From Hydrangea macrophylla (taxonomy: Eukaryota > Streptophyta > Magnoliopsida > Cornales > Hydrangeaceae): a stretch of DNA of 64,000 nucleotides. The notes below the pieces were generated by a model. It ran no database searches and was not told where the DNA came from. It saw nothing but the letters and a program-made list of their open reading frames with translations. Shown in pieces: positions 43,883 through 55,083 of the stretch. Both the position numbers and the translations under genes were made by a program. Each line of letters opens with the position of its first letter. Position 1 is the first letter of the stretch. Location: NCBI GenBank assembly GCA_033977485.1, contig CM066984.1:109215691-109279690 (forward strand). The letters run 5' to 3'.

Positions 43883-43916
<34 letters not shown>

Positions 43917-43962
43917 CATATCCCACACACCAAATCAGTTTTGAATTTGCTCCTACCTTCCA

Positions 43963-44000
<38 letters not shown>

Positions 44001-44548
44001 AATCACTCCCAAACATTAACTATGAAGATACATTTGTGCTAGATTATTTAGAATAGAGTTTATTTTTTATATGTTTTTCTTTTTTCCTTTCCATGACTCC
44101 GATCAAATGACTTTCATAGAACTAATCAAACTGATATAATGAGTGGGAAATCACATAAAGTTGAAGTTTAGGAAGTGGGTTTTAACAATGGATTTCATAA
44201 TTCAAGTCTCAAGAAATGTATTCTCATTTGCACTTTTTTAAAATCTAGGAAACGTATTTGTTATATCTATTGCCTATCTAGAAAACGGATTTTTCTATCA
44301 CTATGGTTGTAAATTGTGCTATCATTTTGATTAGTTTCACCCTTTTTATAGGTCATTTGATTAGTTCTATCCGTTTGATATAGTCTATAGGGCTAATTAG
44401 TGAAATGAGAAATGTTGCTTCCCAACTATGGGCTAAATAATCACAAAAGTTTTGCTTTCCTTTTCTTTTTCTTTCCAAAAGCTTAGAAAAAACCTTTTTA
44501 TTTTTTTGTTTCCTTCACATCGTGCCCTGGGGCACGGGTTACAACTAG
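43205..44548 (+). mobile_element. Non-autonomous Helitron
   Basis: It starts TCTATATAATAAGATAGAG after a host A and ends ACAACTAG before a host T. Eight bases inside the CTAG is a perfect 7-bp hairpin, CGTGCCC-TG-GGGCACG (44521-44536). About half of it is a tandem duplication (43232-43601 and 43602-43920) with CT and C runs. No Rep/helicase gene, so it would have depended on an autonomous relative. Confidence 0.78.
43232..43920 (+). repeat. Tandem duplication of about 350 bp inside Helitron
   Basis: Two direct copies share words such as 'accattgagac' and 'tatcacgcatgtgcatgtat'. The first ends in (CT)n plus about 32 C (43573-43601); the second ends in (CT)n only and lacks a short block near 43340. 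Confidence 0.85.
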
Positions 44549-44572
44549 TATATATATATATATATATATATA
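44549..44572. repeat. (TA)n between two Helitron ends
   Basis: A pure TA run separates a plus-strand CTAG terminus from a minus-strand CTAG terminus. Confidence 0.9.
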
Positions 44573-45289
44573 CTAGGGTCCCGGCACGTGCCAATCCCCT
44601 CTTATGCATCTGAGTATAAGATATGAATTTGGTATGAAATTTGAGTATAGGTGAATTTTGGTATATTAATGACCAATTCCTAAATATATAAATTTTAGAG
44701 AAGGAGTTGATCAAAATGTAAATATTAGTGACCGATTCGTAAATAGCCATTAAAATAGCCACTTTTGTTGACTTTTTTTTAAGTGAATAATAAATATCCC
44801 AAAACTTGCTCACCTAAATGCAATTACACATATTACAATATATGAATACTATATTTGAGAGAAGAAGTTGACCAAATTGTAAATATTAGTGACCAATTCG
44901 TAAATAGTCGCCAAAATAGCCGTAATTTTTGACTTTTTTTTAAGTGAATAATAAATATTCCAAAAATTGCTGACCTATATGTAATTAGGCATAATATCAT
45001 CGATTGAATCCTCATTATTATATTAAATAAAATTTTAGAAGTTGACCTGAATGTAATAATTCATTTGAAATGACATAATTACCCTCACACAAACCAATAT
45101 ATCATTATGATGAGTATCGAGATGTATGAGTCATTATGTATACTAAAAGGATGCACTTGTAATTACAAGTTTTCCTAAAGATACTTGGTGGGCTGAAATG
45201 ACAAAATTGCCCTCACACAAATCATTATATTCTTATGAGACGTGTGTATATAAGTTTTGGAGAGGGGCAAGATGGTAATTAACTAGGAG
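44573..45289 (-). mobile_element. Probable second Helitron, minus strand; 5' end unknown
   Basis: Read on the minus strand, the palindrome GGCACGTGCC is followed by GGGACCCTAG and a host T, a Helitron-like 3' end facing the one at 44548. The body has a direct duplication of about 165 bp (44694-44857 and 44866-45030) sharing 'gtaaatattagtgacc'. No clear 5'-TC terminus was found, so the right limit is arbitrary. Confidence 0.42.
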
Positions 45290-46140
45290 TTCGATTCTAC
45301 GCCGGATTTCTAATTACAAGCGATTCCTACAGGTATTCATATATTTTCCCCAAATTCCTAGAATTAGAATTTTATCAAAACTTAGCCAAACAAGGCCTAA
45401 GAGGTATCAAAATGAAGCTCTTAGCTCAAAGAGTTTGAATATGAAATTTGGTCGAAAGTTGACGAACAACGAACGTCGATTGACGTCAGAGAGCTCTAAG
45501 CCCCAAAATCCCCCTCTTTGATTTCAATTTTAGGTTGAAGATATTATGAAAAATATCTTAGTTTTCTATATAGGCACGACCGCACAACTCTCGAAAGTTA
45601 TATTTACCTCTCCACGAGTTCTCAAAACTTCTAATTATTCTCTGAAACGTCTTACACGACTAAACTGCTTCATGAGTGAAAACTATAAATACGGGAAATG
45701 AGGGGGGTCGCAGACTAACAACTACTTTGGCAGTTCACGGCGGAATTATAAAAGTTTTCGTCTAACTTCCGTTATCGCCGTAATTACATTCCGAAAACTA
45801 TTTTCGTGGAATTTCTAAATAACCTACCTTTTATGAAACGTATCACATGAGTTATTTCTTCGTTTAAGTTGATCTTTAACAAGATCAAACTTATTAGAAA
45901 GTACTCTACACAGATAAAAATTACTATTCATAATTACCAGATAATGCCAAATAATATTTAATCACATAAATGTCACTTAACTCATATCAATGCCTCTTTG
46001 ATTCTCAAATTTCGGTGTCTTCGATTGACACTCCATGTCGACTCACAGTCAACTTCATCACAATTATTAATCCACATTAATAATTCTCAAAATTTCACTT
46101 ATGCATTAAAAGAATATATTTTTCCAGAACGGGTGTAACA
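45290..46140 (-). mobile_element. Truncated LTR fragment, family 1 relative
   Basis: On the minus strand it starts TGTTACACCC at 46140 and follows the first part of the LTR at 39-2216, with a splice-donor-like region replaced or lost at its left limit. The 3' half of the LTR is missing. No TSD found. Confidence 0.7.
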
Positions 46141-46545
46141 CTAACAATCATGTCCGAACATAGAATTAAAAAACACAAGACTCTTTTTACATCTAATGAT
46201 CTCCTCCGATCTCCAACCTTGCTTACTAGAATTCATTTTCAGTAATAAAGCACGATTGTCCTCTTTAGAGAAATTATTTTATGCGTCCAGAAGTACTTGA
46301 ACATAACAAACCAAAACCATCTTGAAAGCCACAACAAACTTACTCCTTTTAGTGAAGAAGGCCAAAAAGACTCATAGACCATTCAAAAACTTTTTGTAAC
46401 CTGAGAATATAGGATAACACAAACAACAAGAGAATGCATCACAAGCCAATCAAACTAACTCAGTCCTTGTTCTACAACACAAGTATGTAGCCAAAAAATG
46501 GCTACATTAACACATAAATTACACTAGTTCAAGCAAGGCCAATGT
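46141..46545. other. Third copy of the kinase 3'-flank segment
   Basis: It aligns with 13270-13710, through words such as 'tctttttacatctaatgatct' split by small changes. Both of its borders are LTR fragments. It suggests that a third duplication unit once lay here. Confidence 0.7.
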
Positions 46546-47835
46546 TTGTAATTTATAATTTTTACTCGTAAAGTTATAAAAGGGACGTGCGCGACATTTT
46601 AGGAGTTAATTAGGAGTTTTGAGAACTCGCGGGGTGGTAAACACGATTGCTAGGAAGTTATCTATAGATAGAGGAGGGTGAAATTTCATTTTTACAAAAC
46701 TTTGCAAAATATCATTAGAGAGGAGCGAGAAAAGGGAGATTGTTGCCACGGGCTGTGCGACGACGATCGACGACCTTCCGTCCGTCTGAATTTCACCAAA
46801 CTTCATATTTAAACTCCCGAAGGTAAGGGCTACATTTTGATATCTATTAGGCCATGTTTGGTTAACTTTTATAAAATTTTAATTCTAGAAATTTGGAGAA
46901 AACGCGTGTAAACTCGTAGGTTTGCTTAGGATCGGAGATTCTGCGTTTAGTCGGGCTTCTAGTCATTCCCTCAAAGTTATACGACGATAGCTCGAGGTAT
47001 GAATTTATAGGCTATGTTATATCGGTGAAATACATGTTTTATATTTCGACGATGAAATTGTGATCCGGGCAAAATTTATGCGTTAATTGTAGGCCCGTTA
47101 ATTATGCACGCGATTAAAAGTGAAAAGCATGTCTACTTTTACGTGAGCACGTTGAGTTGTCTATGTGGGTCAAAGGGGGGATTTATGCGATTTCATGCCG
47201 GAATAAACTTCTTGATGTTTGAGAATTTTAGTAGCGACGGCTACTGTGCGTGGTTGATAGACTTGGACTTGCCATGGCACTTGGGGATGCAATGGTTGAT
47301 AGAACTGGACTTGCCATTGGCATCGCGGTTTAAGAGTTGGACTTGCCGCTACCGGATGAATGCGTATTTTTCTCCTTAGAGACTATTTATTATGAATTGT
47401 GGAATTAGAGCATGATTTCTCATATATGCATATGTTAGAAATTGTTCACTCGGCATATAGTTAAGCAATGGAGATTTACTCCATTGCAAGTATGAAGAAA
47501 GGAAAAAAGAAGCGTGAAGAGTAAGGCCATGGGAATGCCGGGGATCACCTTTTGTTTATATTTTTGGTTTCCTTTCCATATATTTTAATACTAAAATTGT
47601 GGAGCTAGAACCACATTTTTGTTTGAATTGGAAACCTTGGAAGGATTTTGGAAATATTGTAATATGTAATTAAACTCTTATAGTTAGTTTTGAATTCGTT
47701 CGAACTCGTAAGTTCGTGTTTAGTAAACTTAACTTGTTAAATTCGGATTTTGAAGGACCGTGGCTAGAGTTTTGTGAATAGAGCCAAACAAGCCTTGGCT
47801 TGTTCCGCTATTGATTCTTTTCATGGATTAGTAAG
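46546..47835 (+). mobile_element. 5'-truncated LTR, left part (family 1)
   Basis: Aligns with the LTR at 39-2216 read in reverse, starting within its promoter region. It includes the conserved 'gacgaccttccgtc' and CTCGAGGTATGAA words. It is interrupted by the LINE and resumes at 51059. The first part of the LTR is absent. Confidence 0.8.
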
Positions 47836-47960
47836 CCAAACCAAACCAAACCAAACCAAACAAAACCAAGCCAAGCCTTGTGTCCCAATCAATTGGGGTC
47901 GGCTGTATGAATCCTTTTTTTCCATTCTGCACGATCAAGAGTTATATGCTCATTTAAATT

Positions 47961-49900
47961 TTATATATTCATATCTTGTTGCACTACATATTCCCAAGTC
48001 AGTCTAGGTCTGCCTCTCCCTCTAACCATTCCAGGCACTACGATCATATCACTCTTTCGCACATGTGCATCTACAGGTCTTCGTTGCACATGGCTGAACC
48101 ATCTAAATCTATTCTCCCTTAACTTATCCTCAAAATGTGTCACTCCTACAGTCTCTCGGATGTACTCATTTCTAATTCTATATTTCCTAGTCTTACCGCA
48201 CATCCATCTTAGCATCCTCATCTTCGCTACACTCACTTTGCAAATGTGTTGTTTCTTAGTTGCCCAACACTCTATCCCGTAGAGCATAGCTGGCCTAATA
48301 GTTGTCCTATAAATTTTTCTTTCAATTTTGCTGGTATTCTCCGGTCACATAATACTCCAGAAGTACTCCTCCACTTAAGCCAGTCCACTTTAATTCTATG
48401 GGTCACGTCATCACCAATCTCTCCATCTCTACTGATCATTGAACCTAGATAGCGAAAGTGTTCCCTCTTTGGGATCTCCTGATCTTCGATCTTCACTGCT
48501 TCGTTGTCTCTACTTCCACTGTTGCTAAAAGTACATTCCATGTATTCTGTTTTCGTCCTACTTATCTTTAGCCCCTTAGTCTCCAGTGCTTGTCTCCAAG
48601 CTTATAGTTTAGTGTTGAGTCCCCTTTTAGTCTCATCAACCAAGACAATATCATCTGCGAACAACATACACCATGGGACCTCATCTTGAACGTGTCTAGT
48701 CAATTCATCCATAATTAGGGCGAACAAATAAGGGCTCAAGGCTGACCGCTGGTGCAAGCCTACGGTGATTGGGAATTCGCTTGTTTCTCCGACTGGTGAT
48801 CTAATTGTAGTAACCGCTTCATCATACATATCCTTCACCACGTCAATATAACCCTTGGTCACTCATTTTTTCTCTAGCACCCACCAAATTAAATCTCTAG
48901 GCACTCTATCATAAGCTTTCTCTAAATCAATAAAAACCATATGTAGATCTTTTTTCTTCTCTCTATACTTTTCCATTAGTCTTCTAAGTAAATAAATTGC
49001 TTCCATAGTTGATCTCCCAGGCATAAATCCAAACTGATTTTCTGACACTGATGTTGCGCCTCTTAAGCGATGCTTCATCACTCTCTCCCATAGCTTCATA
49101 GTATGACTCATCAACTTAATACCTCTATAGTTGTTGCATTGTTGTACATCTCCTTTACTCTTATATATAAGCACTAGGATGCTCTTCCTCCACTCATCAG
49201 GCATTTTTCTAGTCATTAAAATTCTATTAAAAACTTTTGTAAGCCAAGATGCCCCCACATCTCCCAAGCATTTCCAAACCTCAATAGGGATCCCATCTGG
49301 CCCTAAGGCCTTGTTGGGTTTCATCTTCTTCAAAGCAAATTCTACCTCAAACTTCCTTATTCTCCGATAGAATCTGTATTCTTTAGTTTCATCGTAACTT
49401 CCAGTTTCTTCTTCAATTGTGTTATACATATGTTTTTCATTCAGCAACTTCTCAAAATAGCTCTTCCACCTTTCCTTAATCTCTTCGTCGTTCACTAATA
49501 CCCTAGAGTCATCGCTTTTTATACACTTAACCAGATTAATGTCTCTTGTTTTCCTTTCTCTCGACTTAGCAAGCTTATAAATACATTTTTCTCCCTCTCT
49601 AGTGTCTAGTTTGGTGTAGAAGGTGTCATAGGCTTCCATTTTAGCAACTTTAACTGTCCTTTTAACCTCCTTATTTGCACATTTATAGCTTTTCAAGTGT
49701 TCCTCACTTCTATCATTTTGCCACTTCTTAAAGCAATCCTTTTTGGTTTTTACTGCAGCTTGTACCTCTTCATTCCACCACCAAGTATCTTTAGATGCTA
49801 ACCCTCTTCCCTTCGACTCTCCGAGGACCTCCTTCGATATTCTCGTGATGCACCCTGCCATTCTATCCCACATAGTATTGCTTCCATCTTCCAATTCCAA
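47961..49900 (-). pseudogene. LINE reverse transcriptase region
   Basis: RT motifs are clear: [42 protein letters not shown] and the catalytic FADD, then a C-terminal segment with GRPRLTW. In-frame stops lie at 48863-48865 and 48602-48604 and a frameshift near 48290, besides the one joining it to the endonuclease. It is inactive. Confidence 0.9.
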
Positions 49901-50694
49901 GGTGCTTTTGTATACATTCTCTCTTGGAATATTGCTAGTTTCTCGCCTTTAAGGTTCCACCACCTAGTTTGCGGGTTTATAGGGTCTTTTCTAGTACGAC
50001 ATTGTCTTTTTATATGGATATCTAAAATAGTAAGTCTATGTTGAGATGTTAAACTCTCTCCTGGGATGACCTTACAGTCTTTACATACTAAGCGGTCTGC
50101 CTTTCTCACAAGGAATAAATCAATCTGGCTTCTATTAGATCCACTCTTAAAGGTTATCAAGTGTTCTTCCCTCTTTTTGAAAAAGGTGTTTGCTACTACA
50201 AGATCATATGCTACGGAAAAATCTAAAATACACACCCCTGCCTCATTCTGATCTCCAAAACCATACCCCCCATGTACCCTCTTATATCCATTTCTATCTT
50301 TGCCTACATGGCCATTAAAATCTCCACCTACAATTATCTTTTCTCCTCTTGGTATTTCTTGCATTAAAGCGTCCAACTCATCCCAGAATTGTCTTTTAGT
50401 GTGATCATCCAATCCTACTTGGGGCGCGTATACACTAATCACATTAATTATATCCACTCCAACTACTAGTTTGATAAGCAATATTCTGTCTCCTTTCCTC
50501 GTGACTGTCACAACTTTATCCTTGAGGTTCTTGTCAACCACGATTCCGACACCATTTCTATGCCTATCTTTCCCTGTATAGAATATCTTATACCTGGTCT
50601 TTTCTACCTCCTTAGCTTTCTCTCCAACCCACTTTGTTTCTTGTAAACATACTACATTAACCTTCCTTTTAATCATAGTGTCTATTAGTTCCAT
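49798..50694 (-). pseudogene. LINE endonuclease region
   Basis: The open frame shows the exonuclease-endonuclease-phosphatase fold typical of RTE: LQETKW near the start, GDFNGHVG in the middle, and a following HR-x-L-type TSQHRLTILD motif. This enzyme nicks target DNA to prime reverse transcription. The frame shifts at about 49870, so it no longer joins the RT region. Confidence 0.88.
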
Positions 50695-51058
50695 AGCTTT
50701 TCATGTTAAGGTTCCTATATTCCAAGTTGCTAACCTAAGCCTATAGTTCTGGACTAGCTTCTTTACCCGCGGTGGCCCAGATGAGAGCGGGAACCCTTGC
50801 TTATTTAACACCGCACCTGGACATCGATGCGGCGTCCCTTGCACATTTTTCGAAACATCTGAAGCAGGCGCAACACGTCGCTTAAAGGGAACGCCCTAAC
50901 ATTTACACGAGTATTCATATTTGGATTCATATCATAAGGATCCGACGCTTTTTTTTATGTGCTGGCTATTGAGCTACCTAACGCACTAACCCTTCTCCTT
51001 TATCTGGGCTTAGGACCGGCAGTGTTGAAACAACCCAGTCAGAGTTTGGATTAGTAAG

Positions 51059-51335
51059 ATTAAACTTTATTTTTGAAAGCTTGTTATAGCTTGTGACGTT
51101 TGGATTAATGTAAGTGTGATTGATTAGTAGAAATAGTGAAGGTTGTTTGATGCCTTAAGCAAATTCTGCAGCTTTGGGTAGGATTCTGCTAAAGGGTTCG
51201 ACCGATCGAAACACCCCCTGCCAGAAATCTTTTTCTACTAGTTTCAAAAAATTTCAAAAGATTTTGATTGGTTCTTAGGGTACCTTTGGGACCCCTTTCA
51301 ACATAAATTCACTCGTAGTGAGATGGGTCGTGACA
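51059..51335 (+). mobile_element. LTR right part, after the LINE
   Basis: Continues the LTR interrupted at 47835 and ends GGGTCGTGACA. It contains CGACCGATCGAA, equivalent to the palindromic cluster at 338-375 in the first LTR. Confidence 0.8.
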
Positions 51336-53616
51336 ACCAGAAAAAAAAAATGAAAATCGATAAAGCCAAGATCATTGCAATTTTTTTGTCCAATTACAAA
51401 TTTGCAATTACTAAGTACTTTTTTGTGAATTTTCAATCACTATTCAATGCAAATTAAATTGAAAAAACAATTTTAATAAAATAAAATTGTATTTTATTGC
51501 TAGCGATACTGGCTGCCCCTCTCCCCCTACCTACCAAAAAAAAAAAATCTTCGGCTCCCCTGAAATTCTGAACCGAACCCGAACTTCATTTCGGAAACCG
51601 AACTAAACTTTCAAACTTTTTTTTGTTCAGTTTTCGGTATCATAATTGCCAACCGGAACTCGAACAACCTAAACCGAAGTTTCTAGTTCGAACCTGAACT
51701 ACTCGATTGCCCACCCCTAGTCATCAACATGTGAAATTAAACTATTTGCAACAATTTTTGATTGTTGTAATTCGAATAGATAGCTAAATTTCCCGACCTA
51801 TAGTACAACCTACAAGCCAACCTATATGTATATAGTTCATTTTTTACTAATGTAGCCAAAGTAGCAGATTGCGAAGAATTCATTTAATCGACAACACAAC
51901 TTACCTTTGAGTCAATGGTCTAAGATCACATTTATGAACCAAACAGAGCCAAGTCATTCAAACTTAATGACAAAATTGACTTTTTATTTTTTGGTAGAAC
52001 TTAAGTAATAATAATAACAATTAGACTAATTGTAAAGAATGAAAATAATAATAGTAATTATAAGTCTGCTAAAGCAGAGTACTCAATTAAGTTTTAGAGT
52101 TAGCACGTAAATAGAAAATCAAAACCTAAAGTGGTCAAAATAGAGTTCGAATTGAGCTCTAGCTCAATATTTTACGGTACATATCCATTCGTCCATATTT
52201 TTCACTATGAGATACCCCATCGCTAATTACTAATTACTATGACATACCCCAACACTAATAAACTTTGTATCAGCAAAAAAGTATGTTTCAGTCATTCTCA
52301 AATGGTCACTTGTATCACATTTTGTGATAATGATCGGTGTGACAAAGCATTTAGTAACCTATTAACCCATAGCATATGGACTACATTTAAAAAAATAATA
52401 AAGAAAACACTCACTTTAAACTTAATATTCAGGTCATTTTTTTTTCAGATTCCAAAAGGAACCAATACAAGCATCCAGAAGTAAGAAATATATGAACATT
52501 ACACAAAAAATCAAGTCATTCTTGTTTGAGTAAAGATATGCTTCATAAATTTGAATGTCAACTTTGTTTCCCGTCTTTTATAGAAATTTTAAAAAAATAA
52601 GTTACACGCATAACAAAGCATTTGGGAACCAATTTGGTGTTTTAATTTGCATAGCATTTCTTTAACAGAAATAACAAAATTATGTCAAAATAAAACTGTG
52701 GTTTTTAAAGCAATTCATATTGTTAAAATAGTTATCAAAGAAAAAGTTTGATTTTTTGGAATTGCAACTACTATGAGAAAAAATAAATAAAAATAAAAAA
52801 GCACTGTCATAACTCATAAGTAAATTGATTGAAATAGTGTTATGGACCCAAAATTAAACATTTTTAAACTTGAAAATCTCATCTCTAGTAATTAAACTCT
52901 AAGTATTACAAAATGTTTATATATTTGCAAAACTTATTCTTTTTCTATTTTTGTATCATATTACCAACACATGATGTAAAAGTATTAATAATATAACATT
53001 TTTGTCTCTTCTTTGAGTCGTTAAATATTTTAGAGCAAAAATTACATAAAGTTTGGTGTACAACAAATGGCAATTACGTGTGCAACCAGGTCAACCTAAG
53101 TGGAGGGGGAAAGAAGGACAACTGCCTTGGGCCAACAAAGTTCATTAAATTTTGAGGGTCCCTATGAAATTTTCATTATTACATTTTTATCTTAAGATTT
53201 TTTAGTATTATACATTTAGGCTCCCCTCAATTTATGTCTAGGCCCCCCTCAAATTATGTTCAGGCCCCCCAAAAGGGGCCAAATTTAGTAGCATCAACTA
53301 CATATATATTGATATACAAATATATAAAACTCAAAATCAAAGGTCTCTAGAATTTTGAAAATTACACTTTTAGTGTAATAATTATTTAAATTTTAGAAAT
53401 AGGCCCCCTAGAATTTTGAAAGACACCATACAATATTTAAGTTTCACAAATAGACTCATATTATAAGTAGAACGCAAAAAAAAATGTCAATTATGTATAA
53501 GTAGACCCTAAAAAAATTGCCAATTATATATTAGTAGACCCAAAAAAAAATCACCTCGAGGGCGTTGCCCCAGTCCTGAACCCATGTATAGGCGCCTCCC
53601 TTTTAGTAGTTCGTCT
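51336..53616. other. AT-rich intergenic sequence
   Basis: No gene was recognised. At 51545-51720 a stretch rich in AACCGAAC and ending CCCACCCCTAG resembles a decayed hAT-type MITE. At 53215-53420 the words 'aggcccccctcaa' and relatives recur. Confidence 0.45.
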
Positions 53617-53809
53617 TAGGGGTGAAATCGGTTCGGTTCGGTCGGTTTTGGGAGGGTTTTTCCACCGACCGAACGGTTCGGTTCGGTTCGGTTTTTTCGG
53701 TTTTAGACTTAATTTTCGGTTCGGTACACTGCACCACACCTATGAAAACCGACCGAACCGATCGGTTCGGTTCGGTGGTTCGGTTTATTTCGGTTTTCTT
53801 TCACCCCTA
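53617..53809. mobile_element. hAT-like MITE, 193 bp
   Basis: The ends TAGGGGTGAAATCGGTTCGG and GGTTTTCTTTCACCCCTA are inverted repeats. The 8-bp GTTCGTCT is duplicated exactly on both sides (53609-53616, 53810-53817), the mark of hAT transposition. The interior is GGTTC repeats. No coding. Confidence 0.9.
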
Positions 53810-53817
53810 GTTCGTCT

Positions 53818-54392
53818 CGGGTCTCCAAATACTCAGGGCAGACCCTGTGTGCAACAAAGGATAATTTTGTCCAATATTTCTAATGGCTCGAAGATGGGAT
53901 TAATAAATATCATGTTGTTAATATTTTGTACCATATGTTGCTCACATGATTAAAAAAAAATAGTAAAATAAAAAAAATGAATTAAAATTTTTGGATGGAA
54001 TTTTAATGAAAGGGGTTTTAATGAAAAATGTAATAGTTGAGGGGAATTATAAGTTTGTCAAGCTTTATAGTTTAGGGACATGTTTGAAAAAGAGTCATAT
54101 TTGAGGGAGTGTAACTTAAAAAAAAAAGAAAAAAGAAAAAGGAAAAAGAAAAAAAAAAGAAAAAGAAACCAATCGTTAGGCCAAATTAAAAATAACAATA
54201 AAAATAAAATAAAATAAAATAAACCAACCTTGGACAAAAGTGGGAAAGTAATTCTCCATAGAATCCAAAAAAAAATCCAACCCTCGTGTGTTGACTTATA
54301 AAAAATAAAAAATAAATAAATAAAAGAAGAAGAAAATAAAAAAAATAAAATAAAATAAAAAATAAAAAAAACCAATCATAAACTAAAGTGTG
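53818..54392. other. A-rich low-complexity spacer
   Basis: Long AAAAG and AAAAT tracts (54118-54370). Open frames on the opposite strand are only poly-Phe/Leu artefacts. Confidence 0.7.
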
Positions 54393-54659
54393 TGTAGACA
54401 CCCCAATTTTGACCGGCCGTCGAATTTAGGAGAGCGTCACCTCCACGTCCAATGATGACAATGACCGAAAAATCCGAAGTATTCCAAGCTCTTCAGAAAG
54501 TTCTCCAAAACGCGATAAAATTTCACAGAAAGAGGGAAATACCAGGTATTTAGGAGAATTCAGATATAAAACACAACTTTTGGAAAGGATCTTCAAAAAT
54601 AACTTGTTTCAAAAAGAGAAAAGACCTAAAAGGGGAACCTTAGCCAGAAACGGCACACG

Positions 54660-54970
54660 GAAGACTGCCGCGGCACTCCCTGAGTGCCGCGCGGCAGTCA
54701 GAGAATGCCGTTCCGGCGTTCACCGAACGCCGCCACAGATTTCTGACTGCCGTTCTCTTTTAAAGTCTGTATTTTGCAGAGCAATACGTATGCGCATGCG
54801 AATAAGAACAAAAACTGATAAAGTAAGACTGACAAAAATGCGGCAATCCATTAATTGCCGCGACATTTGATGAATGCCGCGCGGCAGTCATGAAGTGCCG
54901 CAACGGCATTTGATGAATGCCGTAGCGGCAGTCACGGACTGCCGCGTCAGTATCTGGACTGCCGCGCTGG
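54660..54970. repeat. GC-rich palindrome cluster, Ogre-like LTR
   Basis: Words such as GTGCCGCGCGGCAGTC, TGCCGCGCGGCAGTC, GACTGCCGC and CGGCGTTCACCGAACGCCG recur about a dozen times. Many are self-complementary or inverted copies of a neighbour. They lie upstream of the TATA box and contrast with the AT-rich LTR. Confidence 0.82.
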
Positions 54971-55075
54971 ACAGCAGTCTGCATAATTTTAGAAAGTACA
55001 CATTGTACCAACAAATGAGAGAATTACACCTATTTTTTGCTCCGAAATTCACCAAAAATACCTGGTAATTTTGCT

Positions 55076-55083
55076 TATAAAAG
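55076..55083 (+). promoter_or_regulatory. TATA box of the Ogre-like LTR
   Basis: TATAAAAG is followed by a purine-rich leader from about 55083. Confidence 0.55.

Larger units (their letters stand above)
47836..51046 (-). mobile_element. RTE-clade LINE, near full length (3.2 kb)
   Basis: The element lies on the minus strand between exact 12-bp copies of TGGATTAGTAAG (47824-47835 and 51047-51058). Its 3' end has a 'ccgaccccaattgattggg' type tail followed by TTGGT repeats rather than poly-A, as in plant RTE elements. It encodes an apurinic-type endonuclease and then a reverse transcriptase; both frames are broken. It landed in an older LTR. Confidence 0.92.

Noticed and set aside
54058..54401. 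105- and 71-residue frames rich in Phe and Leu
   Set aside because: Translation of the A-rich low-complexity tract; they only mimic membrane proteins.
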